This document shows, one piece after another, positions 51,009 to 59,604 of a DNA stretch of 64,000 bases. How positions within the stretch are numbered: the first letter of the stretch is position 1; every line of letters begins with the position of its first letter. The position numbers and the translations under genes are program-made. The stretch is from assembly GCA_965219035.1 (NCBI GenBank), contig CBDCMR010000004.1, positions 1,302,001 through 1,366,000 on the forward strand, read 5' to 3'. The stretch is from CBDCKN01 sp965219035 (GTDB lineage Bacteria > Gemmatimonadota > Gemmatimonadetes > Longimicrobiales > Gaopeijiaceae). A model generated the notes under the pieces. That model ran no database searches. It was not told the DNA's origin and saw only the letters and a program-made list of their open reading frames with translations.

Positions 51009-52277
51009 ATGACACCGTCCACCGGCGGTCGCAGAGTCGTCATCACCGGCCTAGGCGCGGTCACTCCCGTAGGTAACGACGTCGCCTCGACCTGGGAGGC
51101 CCTGTTGGCCGGGAAGAGCGGTGGGGCCCTCATCACCTGCTTCGAGACCACCGACGAGTTTCCCACGCGGATCGCCTGTGAGGTGAAGGACTTCGACCCG
51201 TCCCACCTCCTGAATCGGAAGGAAGCTCGACGATTCGACCGCTTCGCCCAGCTCGGCATATCGGCGGCCGACGAGGCCGTGACAGGGGCGGGGCTGGACG
51301 CGGAAGCGGCCGGCGTCCAGCCCGAGCGGTTCGGCGTGATCTTCGGGAGTGGGATCGGTGGGATCTCGACTCTGGAGGCTCAGCACGATGTGTTGAATCA
51401 GAAGGGGCCGAAGAGGGTGAGTCCCTTCTTCATCCCGATGTTCATACCCGACATTGCCGCAGGCCTGATCTCCATCCGATACGGGGCCAAGGGCCCGAAC
51501 TACGCTACGGTCTCGGCCTGTGCCTCCAGCGCCCACGCCATCGGAGATGCCTTCAGGTTCATCGAGCGGGGCGACGCCGACGTGATGATCGCCGGGGGAG
51601 CCGAGGCCACCATCACTCCTCTGGCTGTGTCGGGCTTCGCCAACATGAAGGCCTTGTCCAGGCGGAACGACGACCCGGAAGGTGCTTCGCGTCCCTTCGA
51701 CGCCGGACGCGACGGTTTCGTGATCGGCGAGGGAGCCGGCTGCGTCGTGCTCGAGGCGCTCGAGATCGCAGTGGCGAGGGGCGCACCCATCCTGGCCGAG
51801 GTCATCGGATACGGGGTCTCCGCCGACGCCTACCACATCACCATGCCCGCTCCCGAGGGTGCCGGCGCGCAGTACGCGATGCACATTGCTCTGGAAGACG
51901 CCGGAGTGACGCCCGAGAGTGTCGACTACATCAACGCTCATGGAACCGCGACGCCGGCCAATGACCGGAACGAGACGGCGGCCATCAAGCAAGTCCTAGG
52001 TGACGCGGCCTACTCGACCGTGGTGGGCTCGACCAAGTCCATGACCGGGCACCTGCTCGGGGCCGCGGGGGGAGTGGAGGCCGTGATCTCCGCGCTCGTG
52101 TGCCAGACCGGACTGATCCCCCCGACCATCAACTACTCCGAGCCGGATCCGGACTGCGATCTCGACTACGCCCAGAACGGGGTCGTGGAGCGTGACGTCT
52201 CGGTGGCCCTTACGAACTCCTTCGGATTCGGCGGACACAACGTCTGTCTGGCCATCCGGGCCTGGAACGGGGAGTAG
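51009..52277 (+). CDS. fabF: 3-oxoacyl-ACP synthase II
   Basis: FabF (422 residues) elongates acyl chains. The nucleophile is in TVSACASSAHAIGDA near 166-180, and the two catalytic His are in NAHGTATPANDRNE near 309-322 and STKSMTGHLLGAAGG near 342-356. The opening RRVVITGLGAVTPVGNDV is standard. The 3' neighbour, 36 bp on, is ispF; many genomes have rnc here. Confidence 0.96.
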   Translation: MTPSTGGRRVVITGLGAVTPVGNDVASTWEALLAGKSGGALITCFETTDEFPTRIACEVKDFDPSHLLNRKEARRFDRFAQLGISAADEAVTGAGLDAEAAGVQPERFGVIFGSGIGGISTLEAQHDVLNQKGPKRVSPFFIPMFIPDIAAGLISIRYGAKGPNYATVSACASSAHAIGDAFRFIERGDADVMIAGGAEATITPLAVSGFANMKALSRRNDDPEGASRPFDAGRDGFVIGEGAGCVVLEALEIAVARGAPILAEVIGYGVSADAYHITMPAPEGAGAQYAMHIALEDAGVTPESVDYINAHGTATPANDRNETAAIKQVLGDAAYSTVVGSTKSMTGHLLGAAGGVEAVISALVCQTGLIPPTINYSEPDPDCDLDYAQNGVVERDVSVALTNSFGFGGHNVCLAIRAWNGE

Positions 52278-52313
52278 GCCGGCCCGGGGTTCGAAGATCC
52301 GATGGGAGATACC

Positions 52314-52826
52314 ATGAGGATCGGCTTAGGGTACGACTCACATCGCTTCGACGAGGCCCGTCCGTTGGTGTTGGGTGGCGTCGAGATCCCGGATCATCCG
52401 GGTCTTGCCGGACACTCGGACGGTGACGCCGTGGCCCACGCCATCGTGGACGCTCTCCTCGGTGCGGTGGCAGCGGGTGATATCGGGCGGCACTTTCCCC
52501 CTGACGAGCCCGAGTGGAAGGATGCTGATTCCATGGAGCTGCTGGCCCGAGCCGTGGCGATTCTCGATGAGCGCGACTATCGGATTTCCAACGTGGACGT
52601 CACGGTCATCTGCGAGCGGCCCAAGATTGCGCCCCACTCCGACTCCATGCGACGACGACTCGGGAACGTGCTCCGGCTTCCCATCGACGCCATCTCCATC
52701 AAGGGGAAGACCAACGAGGGCATGGGATGGATCGGCTCCAGGGAGGGGGTGGCCGTCCACGCGGTGGCGCTCCTCACAGCCGCTGGAGAGGGCGCCCTTC
52801 CCGGGGACCACAGGGGCACGCTGTAG
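52314..52826 (+). CDS. ispF: 2-C-methyl-D-erythritol 2,4-cyclodiphosphate synthase
   Basis: IspF makes the cyclic diphosphate of the non-mevalonate isoprenoid route. The 170-residue protein shows the metal ligands in GYDSHRF (Asp and His) near 6-12 and in GHSDGDAVAHAI, with His at 42, and the substrate region HFPPDEPEWKDADSMELL. ATG 52314 has GGGAG upstream; ATG 52302 would add four residues. The stop TAG at 52824-52826 is followed by GGGGCCTGTTGAGGAAGTGG, a diverged end of the GAGGCCTG element. Confidence 0.93.
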   Translation: MRIGLGYDSHRFDEARPLVLGGVEIPDHPGLAGHSDGDAVAHAIVDALLGAVAAGDIGRHFPPDEPEWKDADSMELLARAVAILDERDYRISNVDVTVICERPKIAPHSDSMRRRLGNVLRLPIDAISIKGKTNEGMGWIGSREGVAVHAVALLTAAGEGALPGDHRGTL

Positions 52827-52845
52827 GGGCCTGTTGAGGAAGTGG
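52824..52845 (+). repeat. Diverged left end of GAGGCCTG element, before dedA
   Basis: TA at 52824-52825 followed by GGGGCCTGTTGAGGAAGTGG, 18 of 20 positions matching the full element at 45721. It lies on the ispF stop and supplies the GTG start used by dedA at 52842. Confidence 0.65.
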
Positions 52846-53516
52846 ACCAGATCCTAAGCCTCCTGGACCAAACGTCCCCATTCATCATCTATGCTCTGCT
52901 GGGGGTTGGAGCAGCCCTCGAGAACATCATCCCCCCCATTCCGGCGGACACGTTCGTTCTCCTTGGAGGGTTCCTGGCGGCTCGGGGGCAGGCCAGTGAA
53001 GGAGCCGTCTTCCTGGTCACCTGGACCTCGAACGTGCTGTCGGCGCTGGCAGTCTACGCGGCAGGATACCGCTACGGCTCCACGTTCTTTCGGACCCGCC
53101 TGGGCCGTTACATACTGGATTCCGGGCAGCTGCAGACCGTCCGACGGTTTTATCGCCGCTGGGGCACTCTGGCCATCTTCTACACGCGATTCCTCCCTGG
53201 TCTGAGGGCAGTCGTGCCCGTCTTCGCGGGCGTGTCGCACCAGAACCCCCTACTGGTGGCCTTTCCCCTGCTTACGGCCTCCGCGATTTGGTATGGAGCC
53301 CTCGTGTGGGTGGGGGCCTTCGCCGGTCACAACCTGGAGTACATCCTGGCACTCCAGTCCCGGGTGAACATGACGCTGGCGGGCATCGCAGTAGTCATCT
53401 TCGGGACCGTAGCGCTCTGGTGGCTGCGATCCCGAAGAAGACGCCGCAGCGAAGGGACCGAGGATCCGGCCGCCGCTTCGAATGGTGACTCGCGAACTTC
53501 GGAAACAGGCCTCTAA
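52842..53516 (+). CDS. DedA/VTT family membrane protein
   Basis: The 224-residue membrane protein belongs to the DedA family, proposed flippases for undecaprenyl phosphate and phospholipids that support envelope homeostasis. Features are LENIIPPIPADTFVLLGGFL near 26-45, with the early acidic residue, RFYRRWGTLAIFYTRFLPGL near 105-124 (conserved RFxPxxR/G region) followed by RAVVPVFAGVS, and a C-terminal helix. GTG 52842 begins inside a repeat-element end. The last ten residues (GDSRTSETGL) are encoded by element-like sequence and the stop TAA carries its TA. Confidence 0.82.
   Translation: MDQILSLLDQTSPFIIYALLGVGAALENIIPPIPADTFVLLGGFLAARGQASEGAVFLVTWTSNVLSALAVYAAGYRYGSTFFRTRLGRYILDSGQLQTVRRFYRRWGTLAIFYTRFLPGLRAVVPVFAGVSHQNPLLVAFPLLTASAIWYGALVWVGAFAGHNLEYILALQSRVNMTLAGIAVVIFGTVALWWLRSRRRRRSEGTEDPAAASNGDSRTSETGL
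53484..53515 (-). repeat. Element-derived right end, over the dedA stop
   Basis: Read on the minus strand, TA is followed by GAGGCCTGTTTCCGAAGTTC and GCGAGTCACC. The first ten bases are the GAGGCCTG-type end; the rest matches the left part of the GTGT-type copies (AAGTTCGCGAGTCACC). It appears to be a hybrid end. Confidence 0.6.
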
Positions 53517-53518
53517 CC

Positions 53519-54418
53519 TTGGATCCGGGCGGCGCCTTTCGAGTCGAGCAGTACTTGGACCACCTCAACTTCGAACGGGGCCTGTCTCCGCGAACAATAG
53601 ACGCCTACCGCCGGGATCTTTTGCGATTCGTGGAGTTCGCCGGGAGAGAAGGGAGGAGTGACCCGGAGAGCGTCACGTTGGCGGACGTTCGGGCCTACGT
53701 GCTCCACCTCAGTGGCTTGGGCCTGGCGCCTACCTCCGTGCGCCGGGCCCAGTCGGCCCTTCGAACCTACTTCGGCTTCCTGCTGGAAGAGGGCATATCG
53801 GATCAGGATCCCACCGACGGGCTCGAGAGTTCGAAGGTGGGCCGGCCCCTACCCGACGTCCTCGGCTCCGAGGAGGTCCTGGGCCTTCTGGAGGCCCCTC
53901 GACTCGATTCTCCGGTTTACTGGCGGGACAAGGCCATCCTCGAGGTGCTCTACGCCACGGGGGTACGCGTCTCAGAGCTCATCGGCCTGAAGCTCGTGAA
54001 TCTCGATCTTGAGCTCGGCCTGTGTACCGTGTCGGGGAAGGGGGCCAAGGAGCGCATGGTGCCGTTAGGAGGGCCGGCCCGGGTGGCCCTGCGACGCTAC
54101 CTGCAGGACCTGCGGCTCGAGCTGGACCGGGGAGGGAGCGGGGGCTACGTATTCCTCAATCGGAAGGGCCGTTCCCTTTCCCGCACGGCGATCTGGAATC
54201 TGGTTCGAGAAGCGGCCCGGGCCGCGGGTCTCAGCAAGAAGGTCTCACCCCACACGCTTCGCCACACTTTCGCCACACATCTCCTTGAAGGCGGAGCGGA
54301 CCTTGTGGCCGTGCAGGAGCTATTGGGTCACGCCGACATCTCGACAACGCAGATCTATACCCACCTGGATCGAGAGTACCTACGGAGCGTTCACAAGAAA
54401 TATCACCCCCGGTCCTGA
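53519..54418 (+). CDS. Tyrosine recombinase, XerC/XerD type
   Basis: The 299-residue tyrosine recombinase should resolve chromosome dimers at dif with a partner. The N-terminal core-binding domain is visible (FRVEQYLDHLNFERGLSPRT). The catalytic residues are Arg in YATGVRVSELIGL near 145, Lys in SGKGAKERMVPL near 170, HxxR in HTLRHTFATHLL, His in LLGHADISTTQ and Tyr in IYTHLDREYL. The length and motifs fit Xer proteins rather than phage integrases; XerC or XerD cannot be decided. TTG 53519 directly follows the dedA stop. Confidence 0.88.
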   Translation: MDPGGAFRVEQYLDHLNFERGLSPRTIDAYRRDLLRFVEFAGREGRSDPESVTLADVRAYVLHLSGLGLAPTSVRRAQSALRTYFGFLLEEGISDQDPTDGLESSKVGRPLPDVLGSEEVLGLLEAPRLDSPVYWRDKAILEVLYATGVRVSELIGLKLVNLDLELGLCTVSGKGAKERMVPLGGPARVALRRYLQDLRLELDRGGSGGYVFLNRKGRSLSRTAIWNLVREAARAAGLSKKVSPHTLRHTFATHLLEGGADLVAVQELLGHADISTTQIYTHLDREYLRSVHKKYHPRS

Positions 54419-54432
54419 CATGATGCCGGACC

Positions 54433-54712
54433 TAAGTGTGGTGTCCCAGAAGTTCGCGAGTCACCGAGAGTGCCGAGGCGCCGGATCCGGGGTACCCGCA
54501 CAGCTAGGCGTGGGTCAGGCGCGACGACGAAAGAATAGCAACGCGGGCACCGCGGCCGAAGGCCGTGGTCTGAGGAGGAGGAACGCCGCAGGGCCGGATG
54601 CATCGGTGCTCGAGCCGAGCGACCTTCATGCTCGTCGCGAGCGCCGAGTTGACCGCGAGACGATCGAGCGCAGCGAGATCAATGGCCGAGACACTTCTGG
54701 GACACCACGCTA
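54433..54712 (+). mobile_element. TA-flanked mosaic element between xer and ctp
   Basis: TA at 54433-54434 and 54711-54712 flank inverted ends, left GTGTGGTGTCCCAGAAGT and right (read inward) GCGTGGTGTCCCAGAAGT, 17 of 18. The left interior matches the other GTGT copies (AAGTTCGCGAGTCACCGAGA), the middle matches the GAGGCCTG-type interior in reverse (GCGGGCACCGCGGCCGAAGG), and the right third matches 41998-42125 in reverse. It has no gene. The right TA overlaps the ctp stop on the minus strand. Confidence 0.78.
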
Positions 54713-56341
54713 GCTCCCACTCCCCCGTGGGTTCTCCCCGCCATCGCCGCCCTTGTCCCCCTCCAGGCCCTCGGCTGCGAAGAGGTCGGACTGGGTGCGA
54801 GCGTCGCCCAAGAGCCGAATCGCTTCGGCAAGAACCGGGTCGCGTTGCGACCGGATCTCCATGGAGCGGCCCATCCGCTCCATGCGCTCGGCGACGCGCA
54901 CAGCCACGCGCCACTCCAGGTACTCACGGATCGTCGGATCCTCGATGTTTTCCTCGACCCCCTCTTCCGAGAGTGCGTCGAGAAAGGCCTCGAACTCCAC
55001 CGGACCGACCCCGGGCTCCTCGCCGGCGTCACGGCGGGCATCCGCCTGGGCGAAGGCGAACTCCTCGATCCGCAGGACAAGGGGTATCTGATCACGGGCG
55101 GCTTGAGAGATGAACTCGCGCTCGGCCAGCGTCAGGGTATCGTTGGCGATCTCAAGATCCGGGAAGATCCCTCCTCCGGCGATCAGCTCGCGGCCGGTCT
55201 TCGTTGTCACCACGGGGAACGTATCCGGGTTCTCCGGAATGGGGCGTCCCTGCACGGTCCGGGGACGGTGGAGAGATCGACCCAGCGGCGTGAACCACTC
55301 TCCGGTCGTGAGTCGCAGATGCCGCTTCTCGGTGATCTGGAAGACGTTCTGGAAGACGCCCTTGCCGAACGTCCGCTCCCCGATGACCAGAGCCCGATCG
55401 TGGTCCTGAAGGGCCCCGGCCACGATCTCGGCGGCTGAGGCGGAGAAGCGGTCGACGAGCACGATGACCGGCTTGCCGGGAATCCTCTCCGGCATACGGG
55501 CATCCCAAGCCTCGTCCTGATTACGGCCCGTTTCCCCCCGAACACGGCTCTCCGCACTCGCGAGACGGGCGCCCCTCTCCAGGAACAGGTCGCCGATCAT
55601 GAGCGACTCGTCGAGGTAGCCCCCCGGATTGCCCCTAAGGTCGAGAATCACCCCCCGAGCAGATCTGAACTTCACGAGGGCCGAATCGACCTCCTGGGAA
55701 GACCCTCGAGCTACCCGGCCGAGGCCGATGTAGCCCACGTCGGAGCTCAGCAGACCCGACACCACGGCCGAGACGTGAACGCTGTCACGGCGGATGGCCG
55801 GGGTCAGGGGGGCCGTCAGGCCTTGCCGGGCGATGGCCAGCCTGACGGATGTGCCCACCTCACCGCGGATGGAGTCCGACGCCACCCTGGTAGTCCAGCC
55901 CTCGGTGCTCCGGCCGTCCACCCCGATGATGAGGTCCCCGACCTGCAGCCCCGAGCGTTCCGCAGGCGTCCCCCGAAAGACCGCCGTGATCGTGATGGCC
56001 TCGTTGAGGTTGGTGATCTGCACGCCGATGCCGGCGTAGTTGCCGGTGTTGCCCTCCTGGAACTCGTCGAACTGCTCCGGTGTGAAGACCTGAGCGTAGG
56101 GATCGTCCAGCTCGCGGATCAGGCCGTCCACGGCCCGGTCCCACAGAGCCGAGTCTCCCATGGCCTGGAGACCGTAGTCACGAATGGCCTGGAAAGCGCC
56201 CAGGAACATCTGAGCCCCGGTGGAGACAGATTTTTGTTCGCCGTCTCGTGTCGACCCAGTGTTGCCGGAGGATTGGCCGACTGCGGGCAAGGCTACGAGA
56301 ACGGCCGATAGGAGGCCGATGAGCGTCTTCCGATTCATCAA
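54710..56341 (-). CDS. ctp: Carboxy-terminal processing protease (S41 family)
   Basis: The 543-residue exported serine protease of the CtpA/Prc type trims proteins in the periplasm. There is an N-terminal signal peptide (TLIGLLSAVLVALPAVG), a helical region, a PDZ domain near 100-180 (YAGIGVQITNLNEAITITAV, with SGLQVGDLIIGVDGRS), and the S41 core: Ser in VDRFSASAAEIVAGAL near 300-315 and Lys in GERTFGKGVFQ near 324-334. The C-terminal 130 residues after the core are helical with a Gly-rich tail. Its TAG stop uses the TA flank of the element downstream. It is divergent from nadE. Confidence 0.9.
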   Translation of the reverse strand: MMNRKTLIGLLSAVLVALPAVGQSSGNTGSTRDGEQKSVSTGAQMFLGAFQAIRDYGLQAMGDSALWDRAVDGLIRELDDPYAQVFTPEQFDEFQEGNTGNYAGIGVQITNLNEAITITAVFRGTPAERSGLQVGDLIIGVDGRSTEGWTTRVASDSIRGEVGTSVRLAIARQGLTAPLTPAIRRDSVHVSAVVSGLLSSDVGYIGLGRVARGSSQEVDSALVKFRSARGVILDLRGNPGGYLDESLMIGDLFLERGARLASAESRVRGETGRNQDEAWDARMPERIPGKPVIVLVDRFSASAAEIVAGALQDHDRALVIGERTFGKGVFQNVFQITEKRHLRLTTGEWFTPLGRSLHRPRTVQGRPIPENPDTFPVVTTKTGRELIAGGGIFPDLEIANDTLTLAEREFISQAARDQIPLVLRIEEFAFAQADARRDAGEEPGVGPVEFEAFLDALSEEGVEENIEDPTIREYLEWRVAVRVAERMERMGRSMEIRSQRDPVLAEAIRLLGDARTQSDLFAAEGLEGDKGGDGGENPRGSGS

Positions 56342-56498
56342 TTCTCACTCAGTGGATGCGATGTCTTTCGGGGCCGCGTGTCTAACCCCACCCCGTAGCC
56401 CTCGTTCCCTCACGAAGATAGGCCTACGACTTGGGCGCCAGACTCCTTACATTTTCCGAAAACACCTTTCTACGTCGACGTCGCAGGAGGCGCCGCCG

Positions 56499-58292
56499 AT
56501 GATACAACCGGACGGGCGGACCCATCTCAACGTGGGCCTGGCCCAGTTCAAGCCCAAGAAAGCCGCTGTGGAGGCCAATCTGGCGGGGATCCGTGAGGTT
56601 GTGGGCAGCCACGCCGAGGTGGTCGATCTGCTTGTGTTCCCCGAAGCCGTCTTGAGCGGCTACTTCCTCGAAGGAGGGGTGGCCGAAGCAGCACGGTCCG
56701 CCACCGAGGTGGCCGGAGGTCTGGGTGAGCCGATTCCGGACGCGCCGGACGTGGTCCTCGGTTTCTACGAGAGGCACCGGAGAAGGCTCTACAACAGCGT
56801 AGGATACTTCAGCCCGGGGGAAACCGCTTACGAGCCCGTACACGTCCATCGCAAGATGTTCATTCCCACATACGGCGTCTTCGACGAGGCTCGCTTCGTG
56901 GAGTCCGGTGGGGATGTACAAGCCTTCGACACCAGGTTCGGACGCGTGGGCATGCTCATCTGTGAGGAGATGTGGCACTCGCTGCCCCCGACAATCCTCG
57001 CCTTGGGCGGCGCCGAGGTGATCATCGCTGTGAGCGCCTCCCCCGCCCGGGACTTCACGCCCAACAGTGAGGGCCGCCCACACAACCTCCGGCAGTGGGA
57101 CGCCCTGGCACCAGCCGCCGCGCGCGAGCACGGGGTCTTCGTGGTGGTGAGCCAACTCGCAGGGTCAGAAGGCGGAAAGGTCTTTCCTGGAGGATCCTTG
57201 GCAGTGGGACCCGACGGCGGAGTCCTCGCTCGGGGACCTCTTTTGGAGGAGGGCGTCACGGTGGCGTCCCTGGAGTCGGCAGCGATCGACAGGGCTAGGG
57301 TGAAGTCGCCTTTGCTGGCTGGCCTCGAGCAAGCACTTCCCCACCTCCAGAAAGCGCTGACCCGCTCCCAGGGACCCGATGTCACCGTCGGGGTGGCCGC
57401 GGAAGAGCCGGGTGAGGCGCCGGTCGTGGAGTCGTCGGGCGTCACGGTCCACCCGCTCGTCAGCCCTGATGACACTTCCATCCTCGATCTCGACATGGAA
57501 CTGGTGGAGAGAGTGCTCCTCGAGTTCATCCGCGAGGAGGTGGTGCGCCACCGGGGATTCGAGAAAGTCGTCATCGGGCTCTCCGGGGGCGTGGATTCCA
57601 GCGTCTCCCTCTGTCTGGCCGTTCGCGCACTCGGCCCTGAGAACGTGGTGGGGTTCCGGATGCCCTACGCCACCTCGAGCGTCGAGAGCCTGGATCACGC
57701 GGCCCTCATGTTGGAGGCTTCCGGAGCGGAAGGTCGCACCATCGAGATCACTGGGGCGGTGAACGCGTACGTTCAGGAGTACGAGCCGGATCTCTCACCC
57801 CTCCGGAGGGGGAATCTGGCTGCGCGCCTCCGTTCGGTGATCCTATTCGACCAGTCGGCCAAGCTACGGGCGCTGCCCCTCGGCACGGGCAACAAGTCGG
57901 AGCGGTTGCTGGGCTACTACACGTGGCACGCCGACGACTCCCCTCCCATCAACCCGCTGGGGGATCTCTTTAAGACCCAGGTATGGGCCCTCGCGCGCCA
58001 TCTCGATGTGCCCGACCTCATCGTGGACAAGCCGGCCTCCGCCGACCTGGTCCGGGGCGTCCATGACGAGGACGAGCTGGGCATCTCCTACCACCGGGCA
58101 GACCCCATCCTGCACTGGCTTCTCAAGGGGTACCGCCCACAGGAGCTCAAGGACTACGGATTCCTCGAAGAGGAGGTCGACCGTGTATGGCGGCTCCTCT
58201 CGTCGACGCACTGGAAGAGGGAGCTACCCACCGTGGCCATGCTCTCGTCCAGCGCCATCGGGGAATTCTATCTCCGCCCGGTGGACTACTAG
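56499..58292 (+). CDS. nadE: Glutamine-dependent NAD+ synthetase
   Basis: The 597-residue protein converts deamido-NAD to NAD using ammonia from glutamine. The N-terminal nitrilase-like glutaminase domain has the Glu/Lys/Cys triad: Glu in LLVFPEAVLSGYF, Lys in VHRKMFIPTYGVFDEA and Cys in MLICEEMWHS. The C-terminal synthetase domain has the ATP loop GLSGGVDSSVSLCLAV near 351-366 and GTGNKSERLLGYYTWHADD. ATG 56499 has AGGAGG eight bases upstream; the longer open frame to 56220 overlaps ctp. The stop TAG is formed with the TA flank of the element that follows. Confidence 0.93.
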   Translation: MIQPDGRTHLNVGLAQFKPKKAAVEANLAGIREVVGSHAEVVDLLVFPEAVLSGYFLEGGVAEAARSATEVAGGLGEPIPDAPDVVLGFYERHRRRLYNSVGYFSPGETAYEPVHVHRKMFIPTYGVFDEARFVESGGDVQAFDTRFGRVGMLICEEMWHSLPPTILALGGAEVIIAVSASPARDFTPNSEGRPHNLRQWDALAPAAAREHGVFVVVSQLAGSEGGKVFPGGSLAVGPDGGVLARGPLLEEGVTVASLESAAIDRARVKSPLLAGLEQALPHLQKALTRSQGPDVTVGVAAEEPGEAPVVESSGVTVHPLVSPDDTSILDLDMELVERVLLEFIREEVVRHRGFEKVVIGLSGGVDSSVSLCLAVRALGPENVVGFRMPYATSSVESLDHAALMLEASGAEGRTIEITGAVNAYVQEYEPDLSPLRRGNLAARLRSVILFDQSAKLRALPLGTGNKSERLLGYYTWHADDSPPINPLGDLFKTQVWALARHLDVPDLIVDKPASADLVRGVHDEDELGISYHRADPILHWLLKGYRPQELKDYGFLEEEVDRVWRLLSSTHWKRELPTVAMLSSSAIGEFYLRPVDY

Positions 58293-58473
58293 TGTTCCGT
58301 TGCCGAAGTTCGCGAGCGACCAAGAGGGTCGGGGCGCCGTGGGATCAAGGCGGGACGACGCGGCGTAGCGCAAGCGGGCACCGCGCGAAGCGTGGTCGTA
58401 AGGAGTCCCAACGCCGAGCCCACGGATGCACCGTGCCCTCGACTGGCCGAGACACTTTAGCAGCGGGACACTA
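58290..58473 (+). mobile_element. TA-flanked GTGT-type element after nadE
   Basis: TA at 58290-58291 (in the nadE stop) and 58472-58473 flank ends GTGTTCCGTTGCC and, read inward from the right, GTGTCCCGCTGCT (10 of 13). The interior is the fullest GTGT-type copy: AAGTTCGCGAG, GGGTCGGGGCGCCGTGGGAT, GGGACGACGCGGCGTAGCGC, GAGTCCCAACGCCGAGCCC and GGATGCACCGTGCCCTCGAC. Parts recur at 9792, 22200 and 28103. It has no gene. Confidence 0.85.
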
Positions 58474-58482
58474 GTAGCCGCA

Positions 58483-59604
58483 CTAGCCGACGCCAATCAC
58501 TTTCCGCCGTATGCTCTCGAGGACTGGCAGGGGAGTGAGTTCACCGTCGATGATGGAGGCCAGCTCCTCCTCTTCCAGCCAGTGGGCCTCCAACTCCGCC
58601 AGCTCGAGCTCGAGGAGTCGCTGCTCCACCGCCTCGTTAGCAGCGATCTCGAGCGCGATGGCGCCGGTCCTTTGCAGGTCACCCAGGCGACGCCCTTGCT
58701 TGACCACGATGCGGGTCAGGTCGTGGGGGCTGCCGGCTTCCTGGATCAGTCGAGTCGCTGAGCGCACACGTCCCTCCGTGGCGCCGGCGTGGTGGTGATA
58801 GGCCAGGAGGCGCCGGGAGACGTGCTCGCCCTTCTTACCCTCCAGTCGCAGCCCACCCTCGCGCAGATCCCCGCACACAGGACACCGCTGGGTCACAGCC
58901 AGTGAATCACCCGGGTCTCGCCCCGCCGTGAGGATCAGACGCCCCCGGTCCCGATAGGCCAGCGAGCGGAACTGGTGTCCGCATCGTACGCAGTCGTGTC
59001 GACCACGCCATGCGCTGCTCCCGAAGCGAAGCCAGCGGGCGGCCTCGGCGACCCGGTCGGGCGCATTCTCCCACAGAAACCAGGCGCCCAGCCACCCTAT
59101 TCCCCCGGTGGCCCACCCCCCGGCGATGGCCGCACCGGCTGCCACAGTGCCCATGAACATTAGCTTCTTATGCTTGGTGGCGCGGTCCGTGAGCTCCCGG
59201 CCGTACCGCCACCAGGCCTCCTCGGTGAGATTTGCCCTGCCCACACGGACCACGTCGAGGTGTCCGACGCGAAGAAGCGCCACGTTGTCCGTCTGGGAGA
59301 GAAGACGAGAGCGGTCTGTCACGACCCCCTCGAGCTCCTCGAGGGCCTCCCAGCGTTCTTCGATGGGTGCCAGGGACCAGCGCTTGCATGACCTGCAGAC
59401 GGCCCACAGCCGGCCGCGCTCGGGGTCGTACGCCACCCGCATGGAGGTCGGAAAGTGTTCGAGCTCCTCGTTGGCGGAGAAGGGCGTGTGGCAGACCAGG
59501 CAGTACGTGAACAGCAGAGAGCTCCGTAGGCCGAAAGTGGACCCGAGGGGTATCCTAGAGGCCGGTTGAAGAAGTGGGGCGAGCCGCGTTAGGAGCGCCG
59601 ACAA
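58483..59604 (-). CDS. Zinc-ribbon membrane-associated protein, unknown function
   Basis: I do not recognise this protein of about 373 residues. Six CxxC-type motifs suggest zinc ribbons: YCLVCHTPF and AVCRSCKRW in the N-terminal part, and CVRCGHQF and RCPVCGDLR in the middle. A Gly-rich hydrophobic segment (FMGTVAAGAAIAGGWATGGI) lies between the pairs, and the C-terminus is helical and acidic (LLELELAELEAHWLEEEELA). The frame opens with TTG 59604 (MSALLTRLAPLLQ), which lies inside a repeat element; no better start is visible before the conserved part, so the native start may have been replaced. The actual start is uncertain. Confidence 0.6.
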   Translation of the reverse strand: MSALLTRLAPLLQPASRIPLGSTFGLRSSLLFTYCLVCHTPFSANEELEHFPTSMRVAYDPERGRLWAVCRSCKRWSLAPIEERWEALEELEGVVTDRSRLLSQTDNVALLRVGHLDVVRVGRANLTEEAWWRYGRELTDRATKHKKLMFMGTVAAGAAIAGGWATGGIGWLGAWFLWENAPDRVAEAARWLRFGSSAWRGRHDCVRCGHQFRSLAYRDRGRLILTAGRDPGDSLAVTQRCPVCGDLREGGLRLEGKKGEHVSRRLLAYHHHAGATEGRVRSATRLIQEAGSPHDLTRIVVKQGRRLGDLQRTGAIALEIAANEAVEQRLLELELAELEAHWLEEEELASIIDGELTPLPVLESIRRKVIGVG

